Below are positions 12,440-24,319 of a stretch of 64,000 nucleotides of DNA, piece by piece. Below the pieces are notes generated by a model, which ran no database searches, was not told the origin of the DNA, and was given only the letters and a program-made list of their open reading frames with translations. The DNA comes from Vanilla planifolia. Its lineage: Eukaryota; Streptophyta; Magnoliopsida; Asparagales; Orchidaceae. Position 1 is the first letter of the stretch; each line of letters starts with the position of its first letter. Made by a program: the position numbers and the translations under genes. The stretch lies in the NCBI GenBank assembly GCA_023846275.1, contig JAIUJO010000162.1:146297-210296 (forward strand). Direction: 5' to 3'.

Positions 12440-13470
12440 GACCAGGCATATAGACTGTTGTTTGTCACTCATAAGATCAAGGTCCACATGGAAGAAAGAG
12501 CACTCAAAATAAAAGAATGTAACATCAAATAGCCATCACACACTAAATGGGAGCACTAATCACTTGATCATTCATAGCACACAATAATGATGCTTCTACA
12601 GGTTCACCTATGAAAACCAAATTATACTTTTTTCTTCTTATAAATGATAATTTTTAATAGAATTTTCATTATGTAACACATGGCAAATAACATACATCAC
12701 ATCAATCTAAACACCTCATTGGACCATTCAATTGGTAAGAGCAACAAGTAATGCATGAAAAAGTTAGGTACATAGTTAATGCATGTTGATGACTCATGCA
12801 TACTAAGAATTCCTTAATTAAGACCAGCAATTTGATAATCTATCTACATCACATTTTTGTAAGGTTACCTATGCCTTTTGACATAGGGAATGTACTTGTT
12901 TAATACATTAGTTAGTGCAAAAGTGTCACACAACATGTAAGTGCATTACACACCTATTATTGCCTTAAACTGCCATTACCTAACAAACCACAGTCCTAGG
13001 AAGAAGTTGGCTACAAGGCTTGCACCCCACATAGCTTGTTACCGAGTTGAAGTCTTGTTGGGTAACAAAATTAGCTACACAAATCACTCCATCAATGTAG
13101 AACAACAATGTACACCACAAACAAAATCTATAAAGATCTCTCAATCGATGTATACTTTCTATGTTTGGACCTGGTAAGCTTGCATGTGTTGTGTCGAATT
13201 AAGCTACATGCTCCATTCCTAGTGGTGCCATTCCATAAATTTATTTAAGTTTCAACCTTATGTCCATGGTTCCTCAGAAACCCAAAGATTGCATGTTGCT
13301 AGCATAAAGTTTAGCAAGTTGAAGTCCTATTTGCTAATAAAATAAACTAGACAAATCTCATCATCAACAAAGAATGGCCATGCGTTACTTGCCATGAAAT
13401 TATGAATGAGCTCTCAATCTACTCCTTTTTGACCTAATAAGCTTCCATGTGTCAAGTCAAACAATAAAGG
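12440..13470. repeat. Dispersed repeat family R1, copy 2, with a 273-bp internal tandem duplication
   Basis: The first ~720 bp align with 6830-7500. The terminal part is then repeated: 'gagttgaagtct...gtaacaaaatta...tacacaaatc...ccatcaa' at 13044 recurs as 'aagttgaagtcc...ctaataaaataa...agacaaatct...tcatcaa' at 13317, an offset of 273 bp. Both units end in 'ctctcaatc' and 'taagctt(g/c)catgtgt'. Copy 1 has only one such unit. No coding domain is recognised; the 78-codon frame at 12941-13177 is not conserved as a frame between the two units. Confidence 0.6.
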
Positions 13471-13479
13471 GAACTCCTA

Positions 13480-15750
13480 AGCAAGTAAAGAAAGAGGAAA
13501 AAAGTGTTAACTAGAGTTGGGAAAGTGATGAAGAATTTATGTGGCATGGTTAAATGCCTTGGATGGTAAGACAACTTAAAAGCTATAGATTCTTTCAAAA
13601 TATGTTATAGAGTGGATTAGGAATGCAAACACTAAAGAAATTGAAGAATAATATGGAGAGAAAGCTGGAAAGAAATAAAACTAGGTTATCGAAGGAGTTC
13701 ATTGTCAAAATTTGATGGCAAAAAGTTGGGTGCATATGCAATGAGTGGGTTCCCAAAGAGAAAATCTTGTTGAAGGAGAAAAATAATGCAAACTTAAATA
13801 CATAAGAAGATCAAGGGCATAAAGAGAATAAAAGTATTGAGAGGACTACATATAATGACTATTAAGCATGTAGTATTCCTCAAGTTGGTAGGTCCTAGTT
13901 GAGGAGAATGCTAGCTAACTCACCATGAAGGAGCCACCCAGCTCTTTAGATATAGGTAAATTCCATTTGGAACAATTTATTTACTCAATGTACATGAGAT
14001 GGAATAAAGGAAGATGTTTCACCCAAGAAGTTAGGTGTTTAATTTTCAAATATTGAAGGCTGTAGTGAGGAGAACTGGCTTTCATACTTTGTACTACATC
14101 CTTATTCATGTTGATGCTGTGGTGTGGTTGAATGTTGCTGTAATTTTGGATGCTATAGAAAAATTGCTGTTGTGGAACCATTATGGGGAATAATTGAGGT
14201 GAGTTGTATAGAGATACTTCACTACTTACTATCACAGAATGTGACCTATTCTAAACATATATTTTGAAAATACAAGAACAATTGTGGTAAGTTTCCAAGG
14301 AGGTGCATGCTATAAGTACTTTAAAATGGCTTTGAAAATGGCAGCAAGCTTGTTGAAATAGGAGGAAGCAAGATTGAAAACTATAAGAAGGAGGCAAAGT
14401 CTTTGAAGTGTCGTTTACCAAAAACTTCGGGATACTTTGGATAGGTATCATCGAAGAATGACAAGAATTGATATATTTTGTAGAGTTATGGGAGACAACA
14501 TGAAATGGCTTCATTGAAGATTGAGCTTGAATGTGTTATTTTGTAAGTGCAAAATGGAATAATTGTAGTACTATAGCAGAGATGTAATGTGATTTGGAGA
14601 TGTAATGTAATTAGACTAAATGTTTTGTTCTATTTATTGAGGTAGACACTATTTGGAAGTGTGGATGAAATCAACTTGTTACACATAATGGAAAAAGTTA
14701 GGAAGGAACCTGCAAAGTACCCATCCATCTTTCTTGTTCAGCTTACACAAAATTAAATGATCTAAAAGCTTTACTAGTCAAATTTTATGTATTAAGGGGT
14801 TTGATAGAAGTTAAAATTATAATCATGAATGGGAGGTGGAATATTTATCTAGAGAGTGCTTCTACAGAAGGCAATAATAGAATTTACCTTATTACTTTAA
14901 CAACATTAATGGTTGAGGGATCTAGTTATAGTTCCATGTAGAGAAGTTGGCAGACAAATCATGCTACTTTCTTGCTTGCATGGGCTTGAAAATTTTGTAA
15001 GCTTAGCTGTGCAAATTTTCTATAGTAATGAGCCAGTTAGAAGTACATATTTTATGCACAATGGGGCAAAACAACATGCATCTAATGATTGCATTTAGAG
15101 GAGGATTCAAATTCCTTTGCCTTATTGCATGGGTGGAGCAAGTAGAAGTAAATTTAGTATAGTAAATATGAAAAATGATATTGATGCTTATTCTGTAGTT
15201 TAGAAATAAGAAAAGTTTTACCTAATAAGAAGAGATTGAGAAAGTTTAGATGGCACAACATAGGAATAAGTGTATTAAATTATATAAGTGTGCTAAAAAG
15301 TGGTAGTACTAAGAATGGTATTATAGTGGATAATAAATTAATGGAATTGTAGAATATAATAAAACATTTATCATCATAATAGTGAATTGTAATTCAACCC
15401 TAAACTAAGGAAGCAAAAATATGAAAACATATACAAAAAGTGACATATTGGGAGTTATGTTATGCTAATATTTTGTAAGGAAGAAACTACTAGCTATTCA
15501 AAAAAATTTTGCTAGGGTCAAAGAAATTAGTTGAGTACTTAGAATATATATTTTATAATTAACATAGAACATAAAGTTAATAAAGAAAGATTTACAATAA
15601 GATAGAACATATCTATGGGAGGTGTGATAGTAATGTGGTTATCCAACCCTCTTTGTTATTCTTTGGGTACTATAGAGTTATTTTTTTTCTATTATTTCCT
15701 AGCTCTTTATAAATCCTTTTTGTGCTTATTTGAGAAAGTATTATGATACA
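13480..15750. other. Unassigned region preceding LINE-2, possibly its ORF1/leader
   Basis: No intact gene. Two minus-strand open frames (13981-14235 and 14251-14514, 84-87 codons) and one plus-strand frame (14913-15098, 61 codons) match nothing I know. Position and orientation would fit an eroded ORF1 of LINE-2, and there are purine-rich, K/E-rich stretches on the + strand around 13560-13860. No zinc knuckle or DUF4283 signature could be read. A short likeness ('atgggaggtggaatatttat' near 14828 versus 'atgggagatggaatatttgt' near 19500) hints that it belongs with the LINE-3 leader. Confidence 0.35.
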
Positions 15751-15759
15751 AAAAAGTTT

Positions 15760-16450
15760 TACATGGTTGTGTTAGCTATTTGGTTTGCGTATGGAATAAG
15801 GCCAATAAAATCAAGTGCTTTTTCATAACCATTTGTAAAGGTACTTGTAGTATTAGTAGTTGCTTTACTAGAGACAAGAATGGAGGCATTTAACAAGAAG
15901 GATGTAGACAAACTTCTTGGGAAGAATGTGTAGCCATCAGTGGGTATAATTGGAGGCATTGTCGTGCTATGGAGAAATTTTGTGTTGTTAGACATTACTA
16001 AGGCCTCATAAAAAGTTGTGTTAATACAAACAAATGCTATAACTAAACAAGCTTGGAGGTGTTATGTTAGGTATGCTTGTAAAGATTATGTTACTCATAA
16101 AAAGGCATGGAATCAAATCAGAGAGATGAAAGCACTTGGAGGTTCACTAGTTGTTGCAAGTGATTTTAGTTTTTGTGTAGGATGAGAAGAAAGGGGAAAG
16201 AAATTTTTGAGTGGGCATGTGTAGCATTAATTCTCTTCTTTCTTACAAGATCTATAGCTTGCTGAATTGGGTTTCTTTTGGAATAGGTATACTTTGTGTA
16301 GTAACAAGGATGACAATGCTCACATTTATTGAGCACTGGCAGAGCCTTTGTGAATATTGAGGGTTTGTAGGCATATAACAATTCTACCATGTCACAAGTT
16401 CCTTGTATTGGCTCAATTCATTATCGATTACATATTCAACTAAAATTGTA
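15760..16450 (+). pseudogene. LINE-2: ORF2 endonuclease domain remnant
   Basis: Clear AP-type endonuclease of a plant LINE. From about 15830: 'VVALLETRMEAFNKKDVDKL', then 'SVGIIGGIVVLWR' (ET catalytic Glu, then the GG..VLW strand). From about 16100: 'KAWNQIREMKAL' and 'GSLVVASDFSFCVG', where active members have 'vvGDFN'. Then a stop, 'EERGKKFLSGHV', 'FSSFLQDL' and 'LAELGFFWNRYTLCSNKD', the usual 'L.ELGF.G..YTW.N' segment. Near 16420, 'FIIDY' stands where SDH is expected. The fold order is complete, but the GDFN Asn, the SDH His and several tryptophans are lost and at least five stops interrupt it. The intact enzyme would nick target DNA for target-primed reverse transcription. Confidence 0.78.
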
Positions 16451-16899
16451 GCTTGTTGAATGAATAGATAAAAATAGCTAGTCTAAAAATGTATCACTTT
16501 CCTTCGCATAGACAATGAGGATTTTATAGAGAGTTTGCAAAACACTATCAACTTTAAGAAATTGGAGTGCAAGAGAAATGGGAAATTTTCTTAATAAAAA
16601 TTATCTATTAGGGTGAGACATTTAGGTGCTACAAATAATGGAGTTTGAGTTAGGGATGACTTAGTAGGAGCATGAGCTATTGGGTCAGCACATTACATCT
16701 TTCGATAGATTTGTGGGCCTTGAGGAGACGTGATGGTTGCAATGTCATAAGCTACTTTAGGCATACATTTGGGATTATAACACCCATTTTTTTAGGATGT
16801 AGGTACTTACACCATTAGCAATAACTATATTCCAACTTAAGATGCTAATCTGGACTAGTGACTTCTTCATGTGAAATCAATGGTATACTAATGTTGTTT

Positions 16900-17830
16900 T
16901 TTAGTTTAAAATGGTGTAGTGATGAGGAGTATATTCAAGTTATGCGATATATTTCTAGCCTTATAGATGTATTGGTAGAGAGCATTTGACATTTCCTGAG
17001 GTACCGATCCTTGATGAGGAAACAAGCACTACAATGAAATATTTCAAGAGTAATAAGGCTTTGGGCATTGATGACATCATAGTAATTGTTCTGTGTGGTT
17101 GTTGAAATATTACTTAGACATTGTTAATGCTATGAAATAATTTTTTCATACTAGATATATGCCAAAAAAGTGGACAGACACATTGACCATACTCATTACA
17201 AAAGGTTTAAGTTGGTTCAATTAGTTTACAAACATTAACATATGCAATATGAATTATAAAATTATGGCAAAGATTATGATTGGCAGAATGAAGATTGTGC
17301 TATTTGAAATTATTACTAAGAAGTAAGCTACATTTGTTCTTGGTGGAGCTATTTATGATAACATTTATTTGACATAGGTGATATTAGCCCCTATGAACAC
17401 ATCAAGAACAAAGGCTTATGGCACTTAACCTAGATATGTACTATGCATATGAGAAAGTTAAATCATTGATTATGATTAATATCATATGATAGATTGCTGA
17501 CGATAAATAGATATCCTACTTATCAAACAACTGACTTGAATTACTTTGAATTAATTTGTGGCCTACATTTATTTATGTGCATTTGTAGTTTCCATTAAAA
17601 GTGGAGGAGCTGATCAGCAAGCTCAGAGAATGGGATTACAAAAAGATTAAAAACATATTGGCTACCACCTCAATCTCAGGAATTCCTCACATACTTTGGC
17701 AAAATCGAACGTTAAGTGTTTTTTAGGCAAAATTAAGACATTGTGCTCAATTCTAAACACATATTATTTCATGATGAACTTTGTAAATATGAGTGGGAAG
17801 ATTGTAGCATGTGTGTTGAAAATGAAAGTG
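16900..17830 (+). pseudogene. LINE-2: ORF2 reverse transcriptase remnant
   Basis: It continues LINE-2 after an unreadable linker. Near 17056, 'NKALGIDDII' replaces the 'kapGpDG' motif. It is followed by 'FFHTRYMPKKWTDTLTILI', 'INICNMNYKIMAKIM', 'GRMKIVLFEII', 'ATFVLGGAIYDNIYL' and, near 17428, 'LDMYYAYEKVKS'. These match, in order, the plant LINE RT segments ending W..T.I.LIPK, ISLCN..YKI.AK, RLK..LP..I, QAAFV.GR.I.DNI and the first catalytic 'LDM.KAYD'. The Asp of LDM is kept. The YADD box is not found. Near 17640-17720, 'WDYKKIKNIL' and 'HILWQNRTLSV' look like the distal region before the zinc-binding domain, so an internal stretch is deleted or unreadable. No 3' end is identified. Confidence 0.75.
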
Positions 17831-18189
17831 TGACCATCAGTGAAGATGTTCCTTTGGTGAATAATCTTGAATCTTATCAAACAAATGCTTGATTGGGTTT
17901 TAAAGACATACTAATGATGGAGACATGTCTATGCTAATTCATCATAAGAAAAAATATAAAGCATTTGCTTTAGGAATAATTTAAGTAAAAAGTGTTATGG
18001 GGGAGTAGCATATTACTACAATTATTTGTGCTTAACAAAGAAAGTTGCCATCACAATAACTCATTGTAGGAATTAAGCAACTAGATGGGTAACATTAGGT
18101 GAAGTGGAGTTTATAATGAAAACACAAATCAATAAGGTTAGAGGATTCTCTTTGTAAACTTTGAAAATTGAAAACTAAAAGTAGTGTTA

Positions 18190-19700
18190 AGGCAAAGAAA
18201 ATTTGAAAATGGTAGAATAAAGAGCACTATCTTGTTATTTCTTAGAACTTTTAAGGTACTATTGATGGGTTTTATCTTGTTAGATGTAATTGGAAATATT
18301 TCTTGGTATTTTTGAAGACATTAATTTTCCATTAATGTAGGGTATTATGGCTATGGTGAATTATAGTAGAGAAGTATTCCATGTTTTTGCACTCCTTGTT
18401 GTTTTGCAAAAGATCATGTGATGCTCAATTGGCATAAAAATTGGTGGTTCTAGAGTACGTTGTTGGTGATGATCTTATCAGATAAGGTTGTACATTGGCT
18501 CGACCATGGCCACAACTATGAGATCGAAAAAAACAATGTTATGTTTGGTATGGATATGGTGATTAATAGGATTACAAATTTTCATAAAGTTTATAATATA
18601 GAAAGCTATCAAATTGCTAATAAAGAGGATATGAAATTTTTGGAGGCGTATTATGTGCAAATTTCCTAAAGGAATTAAAAACAAAGGAAGATATATATAA
18701 TTAGCATTTTGCAGATTGGATATGAATCTTAGAGGAATGTGTAGCTTTTTTTGCGAAACACCTTAATTTTTTAGTCATGGAATCACTAGGATAGAGCTCT
18801 TATATGGGTGTGAGTTGCTTAAATTTTATAGAATTGATACATTATTTCTAAGGTAGTGTAGGATGTCTTCAAAAGGAGGACCTCAAAATGAAGTTGGCAA
18901 ATTTCCATAAATTGAAATAGTGGTCAGGAGAATCAACCTCCATTCTTGGGTTGTAGACATGCAATTTCGATTTGCTATACTGCTATTGATTACGTGGAGT
19001 TCACTTAGCAATAGAATTTGAGGTTTTCAATTATTTTTATGGAGATTATTTTGTTGGATAAGGTCCATTCTAAGCTTGAGCTTGGTTATAATAATAAGAT
19101 GGCAACAAGCAGCATGAAGTTTGGTCATGTTATTGTGTTTAATAGAATCACTTATTTCCCAAGTTTTTTTTAGCAGAGGAAGGTCTCAAAACGGAAATGA
19201 AGAGGATGTTTAATTAGTGGAGATATATGTTTCTTATAATCCTAGGAGATATCAAAAGAGCCAGAAGGTGTAAATGTTAAGTCATTTTTAGATTAGCTAT
19301 GCATCTGAGAAACCCGTGTACATTAATTTATTATAGTAGGAGCAAATTGGGGGTAATGGTGTTCTACATTTGAGAAGTAACTACTCGATGGCTAATGAAA
19401 CACTTGGACAAAATTTCACATGTGTGAGGGTTTCTTCAATTGCATATAATTGGTACTTTATTATTCAGCAAGAGGATGTTTATGGGATGAGGATCTAAAA
19501 TGGGAGATGGAATATTTGTTTAATCACAAAAAATAGTGAGGTGCTTTGCTACTACCTGTATTTGAGGCCCTTCTACTATCATGAAAGCTCAGTCAATCTA
19601 AAATGTAGACCTGACAAGGTTGGGAGTGCTATAGAGGTATCGATTTTTCCAAATATAAGTTTTTTTAGCTAACAATATATGGCTGTGTTTATAGTATAAC
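18190..19700 (+). mobile_element. LINE-3: leader/ORF1-like region with two conserved boxes (copies B and C)
   Basis: It lies upstream of, and in line with, the LINE-3 endonuclease. Box B (18406-18640, within an open frame 18460-18669) and box C (18982-19230) resemble each other and box A in LINE-1. Shared reading in B: 'VMLNWHKNWWF', 'DKVVHWLDHGHN', 'MVINRITNF'. In C: 'DKVHSKLELGYN' and 'IVFNRITYF'. No zinc knuckle or DUF4283 is readable. The duplication B/C (offset about 576 bp) may be a nested copy or a tandem duplication of the leader. Confidence 0.5.
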
Positions 19701-20240
19701 ATTCGGATTATTAGAGAGGTGAAATATTGTATAAACTTACTCTTCTTGGTAAAGGAAAATTTTTATTTTGTTTTAGTATTTTGGAAAACTTGTGTGGAGA
19801 ACTTAAATATTAGTGAGGATGATTAACTTTTGAGCAAGAATTAAAACTACTTTGTTAAGACTTCGATCATATTGCAATTGTGTAATGTATTTTTATGGAG
19901 GCCTTGGGTGGAGCTTGAGATTGCACAGTCATCCTTAATGGTGGTTATTATCTTGGTAAGATGTGGTAGCAACAATTCTTGGTAGTGTTTTGTGGTGTAT
20001 GCATCAAAAGATTAATTGATTTATCAAGTAGTCTGGGATAAAATTATACAATATGCAAAGCTTGGTGAACCATTGGTTATTGCAGGCAATTTTAATGTAC
20101 TACTTCTACAAAATGAGAAGAAGGAAGGTAAATTATTTCGTAGTTGGTGGGCTCAATATGAGTTCTCAAGTTTCATGAATTATTTAGATGTGACTAAACA
20201 AGGATTTATTGATAATATTAATGATATGTAGGCACCCTGA
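19700..20240 (+). pseudogene. LINE-3: ORF2 endonuclease domain remnant
   Basis: It aligns with LINE-1 and LINE-2 endonucleases. From about 19745: 'VLVFWKTCVENLNISEDD' (ET motif eroded to KT), then 'NVFLWRPWVELEIAQSS' in place of the GG..VLW strand. Then comes an open stretch, 20016-20231, reading 'VVWDKIIQYAKLGEPLVIAG' followed by 'NFNVLLLQNEKKEGK' and 'YEFSSFMNYLDVTKQGF'. This is the 'W..l......p.vv.GDFN....EK.GG....F..F....L.D....G' order of LINE endonucleases. The GDFN Asp has become Asn. It leads into the ORF2 linker with no gap. Confidence 0.75.
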
Positions 20241-22560
20241 GTACTTCAGTGACAAATTTTCCTCATATAAGTTGCGTATAACCTTTGCTTATTTTATTTA
20301 AACAACTATCTTTGAATGAAACTAAGAGGAAAACCCTATTTAAAAACTTATGGCTCTGATTTCCATGTTTAGTTAATGTTACGTAGGTTGCATGAAGTAG
20401 AATTATTATGTGTATCCCAAAGGATTGTCTATGCACAAAATTTAATATAGCATTATCAACTTCAAAAAAATGGGGTGTTGCTGAACTTATCAATATTCTG
20501 AAAATAACTCACAGGATTGAGTAGGAGATCAATGAACTTCTACTTAGTGCTTATTGGAGTGGGTTAAATTAATAAGAACATGATCTTTTAGAATAACAAA
20601 TTTTCATTAATAGCAAGGACAAGGCATTAAGAGAAGCATGATGGTGGCAATGGATCAAGATTCGTTGAGCTTACCTTGGAAATTAGACCAAGCTTTTCGT
20701 TCTGATAGTGACTAGTTTTAAATATAGAAGCAAGTATTACATAATCTTGAATTTGATAGTAGGAAATTGGTAGCTTCCCCAACTGAGATTGAGGATATAC
20801 TTTTTTAGTTCCTTAATATGAAGTGGCAAAGTTTTAAGGAATGTAATGCTCTCATACTTTACAAAGCTTTGACACCTACTAACAATACAGAACTCATAAA
20901 TTTGATGACTCTGATGAGAAATGATGAGTTCATGAATGTTGTTATGTGTATTAGAAGAATGAAAGCCCCTGATATGGATGGCAACTCTAAAAGGTTTGCG
21001 CATGGATAATGGAATATTTCTTAGGACAATATTATCACTATTGTTAAACAATCATTTAAAGATAGCTCTATGCCCAAAAGGTGGAAAGATACATTGGACA
21101 TTCAAATTCCTAAACTATATGGTGCTTCTAAACCTAAATAGTTCGAAACTATTAGTCTTTGCAATGTGATACAAATTTTGTGACTAATGTTTTTGTGGGT
21201 AGACTAAAGTTGCTGCTTCCAAATAATATTACCAGGGAAAAAATATTTTTGTGCCTAACCCTATTATATCTCATAAAATATTTTTTACATAGGCGATGGT
21301 CGTGTATATTAACTTATTTATCTCTATTATGGATCTCACATTAAATTTTGACATGGACTAGTCTTACGATAAGGCCAATTGGAAATTAATGCTTGATATG
21401 CTAAAGCATTTATAGTTCTTAAATCTTTAGTGAGATTGGGCTAAGGATTATATCATTATACCATGATTAGGGACTATGTATAATGGCATCTACCATAAGG
21501 GGATTAAAGTTTCCATGGTCGTTAAGTATGGGTTTCCATTTTCAACATATCTTTTTACTATTGATCTAATTATCTCTCTTGGCTTACTAAGCACCAAGTA
21601 GGGCAACATGACTCGATTTAGATTAGGATTGTCACTTTCTCACCAATGGTTACTCACTCTTTATATGGTGATTCATGTTTATATTTGCATTTACAACTTG
21701 TGTTATATTAAGGACTACTCAAGAGAAAGTGAAGCAGTATGGCAACGCTCTAGTTAGGTGAAAAACCTTAATAACCTTATAGTATTGTTTAATAATGAGA
21801 TGGGATGTAAGTGATGGAAGATTAGACAAGAAAGTTAAATATGAGTAAAGCTACAAATTTGAAACATTTATGCGTACCTATTGCAACGACAAAATTTTTA
21901 AAAAATAGACTTAAAATTTAAAATTATTTTAGTTGAGAATTAGGTGTTAAGATGGATGATCAAGCCTCTATCGATTGTGGGGTGTGTTGATAAGATCAAG
22001 TCAGTGCTGGTTGCTATTCCTAAGTTTTACTTAGTACACTCTTGAATTGCAAAATGTATTCTTAATGAGTTAGAGAAATTAATGCCTTAATGCTTATGAA
22101 TTAGTATTAAATTTAGAAGTGCTATGAGTTATGGTAGTTTGAATTTGTTTACTCTTCCTAAGATGTTGGAAGTTGTTAGACTTTGTAGTTTGTAAACGTG
22201 GTGGGTAACATTGATTACAAAGAATTTTATGTTGGTTATGGCTCAAGGTGACAAGCCATTGGTTCAGGCATGCAAATTCAATTATTATTTGATAGACAAT
22301 AATTTTTGTATGTTGTATGGTGCTTTCCATACTTGGATGTTACTTAGTATTACGGTACCTTAGATGATTGAATTATTTGGTAGTTTACTAACGGTAAGAA
22401 AGTCACATTCTTGTTAAATAGTTAACTTGGCATTCTGCTTATTATTTGTTGCCTGGTAATATCAACATGGTAGTGAACATCCAAATCATGTAGTAAAGCT
22501 TGTTAAAGAGCATGATGTGTGGTGTAGGACAAAAATAAGGAACAAAATTTAATCATACTT
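20240..22560 (+). pseudogene. LINE-3: ORF2 linker and reverse transcriptase remnant
   Basis: The most complete RT remnant in the window. It reads 'MNVVMCIRRMKAPDMDGNSK' near 20935 (kaPGpDG region), 'DSSMPKRWKDTLDIQIPKLY' near 21061, 'ISLCNVI' near 21150, then 'FDMD*SYDKANWKLMLDML' near 21345 (first catalytic Asp kept). It continues with 'KYGFPFSTYLFTIDLI' near 21527 (QG.PLSP.LF region) and 'LYGDS' near 21660, where YADD is expected, so the second catalytic Asp is lost. After a gap it reads 'DKIKSVLVAIPKFYLVHS' near 21989 and 'NLFTLPKMLEVVRL' near 22140, the distal thumb/connection segment with LPK..GG.G. Frameshifts and stops occur throughout. No RNase H or poly(A) end is seen before the satellite takes over near 22600, so the 3' end is truncated or unreadable. 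Confidence 0.8.
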
Positions 22561-22609
22561 ATGAGTTTTTAATTTTATAAACTTTTGTTAAGCTAATAAA
22601 ATGATGTTC

Positions 22610-24310
22610 ATTTCATCCTTATCAAAAACTATTTCGAATTAAAATTATTTTAATATATAAATATGCAAAAAAATAATAAAGTATTATTTTATTATTTCGT
22701 AAATATATATATTGAAGTTTAAATAACATAAACGAAAAAATTCAATAAAACCAAATCAAAGTGAGGTAATGTAAACAAGAAGAGAACTAAGGTTCAAAGT
22801 AATATAACCAAATCAAATAAAAATATTTTAAGAAACCTATATTTAGATAAGAATGTTGTATTTTAATGCATTAAATTCATTGAGTGTACCTTCATTGATC
22901 ATCAAATAAATTATTAATTAATAGTAATCATAAAAATGAATACGAAGTTGGATATAGTATGCCAAGATGAGTCCATATATTTCTTTTATCTTGATCAGAC
23001 CTTATTTGAAATTACAATGAATAACCAAATAAAAGTGAATAAAAAATAAAAATAATTGCTATAACACTAGTTAAATATATATTGGAACTAAAATGAGATA
23101 TGTTGAAAAATATAACATGGGAAAATGAAAGCAATATGTGGGTCACATGGTAATAGAATTAGAGTGACAAAGTAATATAACTTAACCAAAGCAAAACATT
23201 TGAACTAAAAAAATGCGATAAATTTAAAAAAAAATGTTACGTGCCATAATAGTATGGAGGTCCAGTGTAACATCATTAATCATCAAATACTGTATAATGA
23301 AATATACCTTATTAAACTTGTGAAAGCCCTCAAATAAATATTTAAAAATATTTATTTATATTTATTTTATTACAGAGAATTAAGACATGTCTAATAACAT
23401 TTATTTCATCTTAATCTTGTAGTTCTTTGAATTATTATGAATATCAAAGATAAAAAAGCATTAATACCAAATAAATTTTTATTTTAAAAATAAGTAAATC
23501 TATAATAAAGTTGAAATGAGATAAATTCTATAAAATATAATATAATTAAAACAAAGTGATTTTAAAAACACATTAGAGAAGAGTTGCAGTTTCGTATATT
23601 ACAAGAAATAAAAGTAAAGCCTTCTAAAAAATAAGATAAATTTTAGAAGATTATTGAATTTAGATATACCCAAAAGATCAAGTTTAATATCCACAATCTT
23701 CAAATAAGATATGATATGAAATGGATCATGAAGCATGCCAAAACATTGTGGGATAACTATTTTAAAATATAAAATAGAATACTTAATCTAATAAAGAATG
23801 ATGAGCTGAGACATATCACTATCTTTTTTATCTTTATAATACCTCGTTAGGAATTACTATGAAAAACAAAAGCACACATGCATTGATATTATTAAAATAT
23901 TACTAAAAAAAATAAAGTAAACAAATATTGAAGTTAAAATAAGATAAACTAAATCAAAAGGATGTAAAGGTCAAGAGAGAGGAGATTTAGCTATTGTCAT
24001 GTAGTTGGGTGCTTTTTAGTCAAAAGCTAAGAATTTCCTATTGAAATTTTATTTTAACGAATACTTAATAGAGCCAAATCAAAGTAAAAAATTTGAATAA
24101 ATGAGTTAAATTATATGACAATGTTGCATTCAAAGGTACTATAGGGATAATATATAACATCCTGGATTGATAAACTGAATTTGAATCTAATTCCCTTATA
24201 AAGCATGTGTAAATCGTAGAAAATAAAATAACTTTAAAATATACAAAAAAATTATTTTGATAGAGCTTGACAAGACAAGTATAATGATATTTATTTTTTC
24301 ATCATAAGAA
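22610..24310 (+). repeat. ~410-bp satellite-like tandem repeat, block 2 (forward)
   Basis: Forward-orientation units with marker blocks near 22953, 23374, about 23795 and 24263, that is spacings of about 421, 421 and 468 bp. The first unit shows the internal motif duplication clearly: 'ccaaatcaaa' at 22751-22760 and again at 22808-22817. The array starts after the LINE-3 RT remnant and ends in mid-unit just upstream of the copia LTR fragment. Confidence 0.88.
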
Positions 24311-24319
24311 TTTTCTTTC

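Noticed and set aside
13981..14514. Two adjacent minus-strand frames of 84 and 87 codons
   Set aside because: No motif, no shared frame between them and no plausible start context. Kept only as part of an unassigned stretch.
20737..21051. 104-codon minus-strand open frame
   Set aside because: Antisense to the LINE-3 reverse transcriptase, whose sense motifs (KAPDMDG, MPKRW) are convincing.
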